NCBI GenBank assembly: GCA_022572285.1 | Contig: JACZWF010000051.1 | Span: 1-8,886 of the forward strand | Length of the DNA stretch: 8,886 nucleotides | Reading direction: 5' to 3' | From: Nitrososphaerota archaeon | GTDB taxonomy: Archaea; Thermoproteota; Nitrososphaeria; Nitrososphaerales; UBA57 | Shown here: positions 6,184 to 8,886 of the stretch, one piece after another | Position numbering within the stretch: the first letter of the stretch is position 1 | How the letters are laid out: each line of letters starts with the position of its first letter | The notes under the pieces: generated by a model | Seen by the model: only the letters and a program-made list of their open reading frames with translations | The model's database searches: none | Told to the model about the DNA's origin: nothing | Program-made: the position numbers and the translations under genes

Positions 6184-7638
6184 ATGCTATCTGACAGAAG
6201 GGAAATCGGGATAACAGTACGTAAAGGGAATGATTTCTCTGAGTGGTATACTCAAGTTGTAATGAAAGCTGAACTCGCAGATTACTCTCCTGCGAAGGGC
6301 TTCATGATCCTCAGACCCTACGGGTATGCAATATGGGAGAGGATACAGAAGCTACTAGATCGCGAAATAAAGAAACTGGGACATCAAAACATATACTTCC
6401 CCGTATTGATTCCTGAAAGTCTCCTGGCTAAGGAGGCTGACCATTTTGCGGGTTTTATTCCGGAAGTTTTCTGGGTTACTAGCGCTGGAGATACAACTCT
6501 GGGAGAACGATTGGCAGCACGACCAACCTCAGAGTCCATCGCATATGCATCATTCAGCAAGTGGATTAAAAGCTGGCGCGACCTCCCGCTACTCCTGAAC
6601 TGCTGGAACTCTGTCCTAAGGGCAGAGATAAAGGGTACAAAACCATTCATACGAACATCTGAATTCCTTTGGCAAGAAGGCCACACAGCTCACGAAAATG
6701 AGGCAGATGCCGAAGAAGAGGTATTCCGAATTTTGGAACTCTATCGGTCACTTATGGAGAAAGTTCTTGCCGTCCCAGTTTATGTAGGATACAAGAGTGA
6801 AAAGGAAAAATTTGTCGGGGCAGAATATACTATAACCCTTGAAGCCCTTATGCCCGACGGTCGAGCGCTCCAAATGGGGACTTCCCATAACTTGGGACAG
6901 AACTTTTCCAAGCCATTCGAAATTAGATTTCTGGGAAAAGACAACAAAGAGCACTATGCGTGGCAAACCTCTTGGGGGGTTTCTTGGCGCTTGATCGGAT
7001 CCGTGATAATGACTCATGGAGACGATAAGGGTCTGGTCCTTCCGCCAAGAATAGCTCCAATCCATTGTGTAATCGTCCCGATATACTACAACAAGACGGA
7101 TAGACAAGAGATTATGAGTGAATCTGAGAGGATTGAGGAGTCACTAAAGAGTAGGAAGGTAAGAACTCATACCGATAACAGAGATCACTACACCCCGGGC
7201 TGGAAATTCCACCATTGGGAGTTGAAAGGTGTCCCTCTTAGAATCGAAATTGGACCGCGAGACCTTAAAGCACGGGAAATTGTGCTGGTGAGGAGAGATC
7301 ACGGGAAGAAAGTCCGCGTCAAGATTGACTCGGTCGAAACTGCCGTAATCGATTCGCTCAGAGATATGCAACAACACCTGTATGAGTTAGCACAGGCTTC
7401 ACTGAGAGAGGGCACCACCGAGGCAGAGGATTATTCCGAATTATCATCCTCCATTGAGAAGAACCTTGGATTCGTGAAAGCTGCATGGTGCGGCGCTGAA
7501 AGTTGCGAGGAACAGGTGAAAAATGAGACAGGAGCTGATATCAGACTTATTCCTCTCGCGAAAGAAGAAGCTCGAACGGCCTGTCTTGTATGTGGCAAAG
7601 AGTCGAAGCACTTAGTATATTTTGCCAAGGCATATTGA
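6184..7638 (+). CDS. proS: Prolyl-tRNA synthetase, archaeal/eukaryotic type
   Basis: Charges tRNA-Pro with proline in the cytosol. The 484 residues match the ProRS form without the bacterial editing insertion. Catalytic core: DFSEWYTQVV (17-26), RPYGYAIWERIQ (44-55), YFPVLIPES (71-79), RPTSES (113-118), motif-2 region LRAEIKGTKPFIRTSEFLWQ (145-164) followed by EGHTAH, and motif-3 region SWGVSWRLIG (263-272) with HGDDKGLVLPPRIAP (278-292). The anticodon-binding domain (about 293-400) contains TPGWKFHHWELKGVPLRIEIG. A C-terminal zinc-binding domain has Cys436, Cys441, Cys467 and Cys470, and the chain ends in tyrosine, as is usual for this form. A stop codon directly precedes the ATG at 6184, and the N-terminus begins where the family does. 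Trp267 sits where I recall a small residue (usually Thr) in GVSTRLIG. It is divergent from tfb; uppP follows after 59 bp. Confidence 0.97.
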   Translation: MLSDRREIGITVRKGNDFSEWYTQVVMKAELADYSPAKGFMILRPYGYAIWERIQKLLDREIKKLGHQNIYFPVLIPESLLAKEADHFAGFIPEVFWVTSAGDTTLGERLAARPTSESIAYASFSKWIKSWRDLPLLLNCWNSVLRAEIKGTKPFIRTSEFLWQEGHTAHENEADAEEEVFRILELYRSLMEKVLAVPVYVGYKSEKEKFVGAEYTITLEALMPDGRALQMGTSHNLGQNFSKPFEIRFLGKDNKEHYAWQTSWGVSWRLIGSVIMTHGDDKGLVLPPRIAPIHCVIVPIYYNKTDRQEIMSESERIEESLKSRKVRTHTDNRDHYTPGWKFHHWELKGVPLRIEIGPRDLKAREIVLVRRDHGKKVRVKIDSVETAVIDSLRDMQQHLYELAQASLREGTTEAEDYSELSSSIEKNLGFVKAAWCGAESCEEQVKNETGADIRLIPLAKEEARTACLVCGKESKHLVYFAKAY

Positions 7639-7660
7639 GCCTTTCCGAAAACTGGAAGAT

Positions 7661-7670
7661 CCCTTTTTAG
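7661..7670 (+). promoter_or_regulatory. Weak TATA-like box before uppP
   Basis: CCCTTTTTAG lies with its T-rich core about 30 bases before the uppP ATG at 7698, compatible with a leaderless or near-leaderless transcript. The T-run could equally help end the proS transcript. A GGAGG at 7670-7674 is 23 bases from the ATG, too far for a normal Shine-Dalgarno. Confidence 0.3.
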
Positions 7671-7697
7671 GAGGACGAATTTGTATATTTTCTATAT

Positions 7698-8513
7698 ATG
7701 TCAGAGATAGAGGCAGTCATTTTGGGAATCATTCAAGGGGTTCTTGAATGGCTCCCAGTCTCGAGTCAAGGGAACTTAACAATAATCATGATAGGAATTT
7801 TCAATACCTCGGTGGATGTGGCTGCCAGATTTTCAGTTGCTCTACATGCCGGGACCTTAATGGCAGCTGTTGTTTACTTCAGAAGAGAGATCATTCAGCT
7901 TTTTAAAAGAATGGGGAAATACAGATTTGGTTTTGAGAAGGAAGAGGATAGGCTTCTATCGTTCCTTATTGTTTCTACAATACTTACAGGCATAGTAGGT
8001 TATCCAATCTTCATCTGGATCGTATCCATAAACCCGGTCCCAGGAGAGATTTTCATAGCTCTCATTGGAATTGCGCTGGTGACCACCGGCCTCTTGCAGA
8101 GATTTGCAAGAGAAAAAAGCAAAGACTATACAAATAATCTGAATAGAATGAATTTAAGAGATTCAATCATTCTGGGTCTTGTACAAGGACTGTCCGTGAT
8201 TCCTGGGATCTCCCGTTCAGGAATTACGACATCCTTCCTGCTCCTTCGAGGATATGGAGGTAATGACTCTCTTCGACTATCGTTCATGATGAGCATCCCT
8301 GCAGTCCTGGCGGCAGAAGTCGGAATTTCAGGTACCACGAGCTTTGCTGGAATATCACTGACCGAAGCAGCCTTGGGAATATTTTTCTCCTTCTTGGTTG
8401 GACTTGTCGCAATACACGTGTTTCTGAGGATAGCATCGAAAATTAGCTTTTGGAAGTTCACCGTGGTAATCGGTATACTGGCTATGTTTCCCCTTCTGGC
8501 GTATGCCTTATGA
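7698..8513 (+). CDS. uppP: Undecaprenyl/polyprenyl-diphosphate phosphatase, UppP (BacA) family
   Basis: An integral membrane phosphatase that removes one phosphate from a C55-type polyprenyl diphosphate so the lipid carrier can be reused. In archaea the likely role is recycling of polyprenol or dolichol carriers for glycosylation and envelope sugars. The 271 residues fit the family. Signatures: GIIQGVLEWLPVSSQGN (10-26), covering the first catalytic motif with Glu17, and VIPGISRSGITTSF (167-180), the PGxSRSGxT motif with Arg173. Several hydrophobic segments lie at about 28-36, 44-61, 88-108, 117-134, 154-170, 193-210, 218-243 and 249-269. Against the E. coli sequence, Gln13 replaces the first Glu of the motif and Asn26 sits at the His30 position. 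I recall Gln or similar residues there in archaeal members, but cannot confirm it here. An in-frame stop at 7668 and no other start codon fix the ATG at 7698. It is 59 bp after proS. Confidence 0.93.
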   Translation: MSEIEAVILGIIQGVLEWLPVSSQGNLTIIMIGIFNTSVDVAARFSVALHAGTLMAAVVYFRREIIQLFKRMGKYRFGFEKEEDRLLSFLIVSTILTGIVGYPIFIWIVSINPVPGEIFIALIGIALVTTGLLQRFAREKSKDYTNNLNRMNLRDSIILGLVQGLSVIPGISRSGITTSFLLLRGYGGNDSLRLSFMMSIPAVLAAEVGISGTTSFAGISLTEAALGIFFSFLVGLVAIHVFLRIASKISFWKFTVVIGILAMFPLLAYAL

Positions 8514-8609
8514 TATTCAAGATATCCTTTGTTGTTGCTATATTCTGGAAGACTCAAGAGGGCTGAATCCAAATAATGTAAGCTAATTAACGATGAATCA
8601 GATTATGAG

Positions 8610-8619
8610 CTTATAAGTT
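8610..8619 (+). promoter_or_regulatory. TATA-like box for the gene at 8641
   Basis: CTTATAAGTT is centred about 26 bases before the ATG at 8641, the classical distance for a leaderless archaeal transcript. The rest of the 127-bp gap after uppP shows no further gene or clear terminator. Confidence 0.55.
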
Positions 8620-8640
8620 ACCTTCAAGAATTAAGGGAGC

Positions 8641-8886
8641 ATGGACGAGCCTAGGGAAATCAAATTCAAGGTTGATATATTTAAAAAAGAGAAGGCTTCT
8701 CGGGTGTCCAAAGAGGTCACCTCATCTCTAAAGGGGGCTGCGAGTCCTAAAATGATTGCGAGGATGAAAAAAGAGGCTATCGATTGTCCGGTCCTAGAAA
8801 TTGAAAGACCATTCCTAGAATGCTTCACTTGCCAGTCGTTCCTCCGTAGAGTTTCCGGGGTTGTCGATTGCGCAGGAGGCCCGGCT
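8641..8886 (+). CDS. Unidentified cysteine-containing protein, 3' end cut by window edge
   Basis: An open frame of 82 codons runs from ATG 8641 off the right edge without a stop. I do not recognise the protein. The first part is lysine-rich and charged (EIKFKVDIFKKEKASRVSKE). The second part carries four cysteines: Cys49 in DCPVLEIERPF, Cys61 and Cys64 in ECFTCQSF, and Cys77 in VVDCAGGP. The CxxC plus flanking cysteines suggests a zinc or iron-sulfur site, but the rest of the domain lies outside the window. The start is supported by a TATA-like box 26 bases upstream and by codon use like the genes to its left. It has no clear Shine-Dalgarno (AGGGAG abuts the ATG). It probably forms its own transcription unit, 127 bp after uppP. 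Confidence 0.62.
   Translation, partial: MDEPREIKFKVDIFKKEKASRVSKEVTSSLKGAASPKMIARMKKEAIDCPVLEIERPFLECFTCQSFLRRVSGVVDCAGGPA

Noticed and set aside
6132..6194. Twenty-codon plus-strand frame overlapping the proS start, considered as a regulatory leader peptide
   Set aside because: It has no ribosome site, no proline-codon run expected of an attenuator, and an AT-rich composition explained by the promoter region.
1..8886. tRNA, rRNA, CRISPR array, transposase or inverted-repeat ends
   Set aside because: Looked for by eye on both strands; no tRNA T-loop motif, spaced direct repeats or transposase motifs were seen.

Overview
The window reads as two unrelated pieces of DNA joined at about position 3650. 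The left piece (1-3650) looks bacterial. It is GC-richer (hand counts of 41, 34 and 36 G+C per 60 bases at 301, 901 and 2041), both genes lie on the minus strand, arginine is mostly CGN, and one gene starts behind a consensus Shine-Dalgarno sequence. The right piece (3651-8886) is archaeal. It encodes transcription factor B (TFB), an archaeal/eukaryotic-type prolyl-tRNA synthetase and a UppP-family phosphatase with archaeal-looking motif changes. Several of its genes have TATA-like boxes 26-28 bases before the start codon and no Shine-Dalgarno, as expected for leaderless archaeal transcripts. G+C here is generally lower but uneven (23, 35 and 29 per 60 at 3841, 6841 and 8161). A euryarchaeal, possibly Thermoplasmata-like, host fits the right part. 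A Chloroflexota-like bacterium fits the left part, because LLM flavin oxidoreductases are expanded there. Neither assignment can be proven from sequence alone.

Layout, left to right: (1) a 3'-truncated LLM-class (luciferase-like) flavin-dependent oxidoreductase, minus strand, running off the left edge; (2) a leucine-rich-repeat Roc-COR (ROCO) GTPase, minus strand, whose N-terminal repeats stop abruptly at about 3650; (3) at exactly that point, a plus-strand CPBP-family intramembrane protease that has lost its own N-terminal half; (4) a dCMP deaminase; (5) an orphan helical 181-residue protein; (6) TFB, convergent with it; (7) a 143-bp AT-rich divergent promoter region; (8) prolyl-tRNA synthetase; (9) UppP/BacA-type polyprenyl-diphosphate phosphatase; (10) the start of an unidentified cysteine-containing protein cut by the right edge.

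The right-hand genes are mostly housekeeping: nucleotide precursors, transcription initiation, translation and lipid-carrier recycling. The notable points are the sharp junction that decapitates two genes at once, and the ROCO protein, which ends in a predicted coiled coil and a strongly hydrophobic segment. The junction may be a genuine transfer or rearrangement, or an assembly or amplification chimera. I see no tRNA, rRNA, CRISPR array or insertion sequence.
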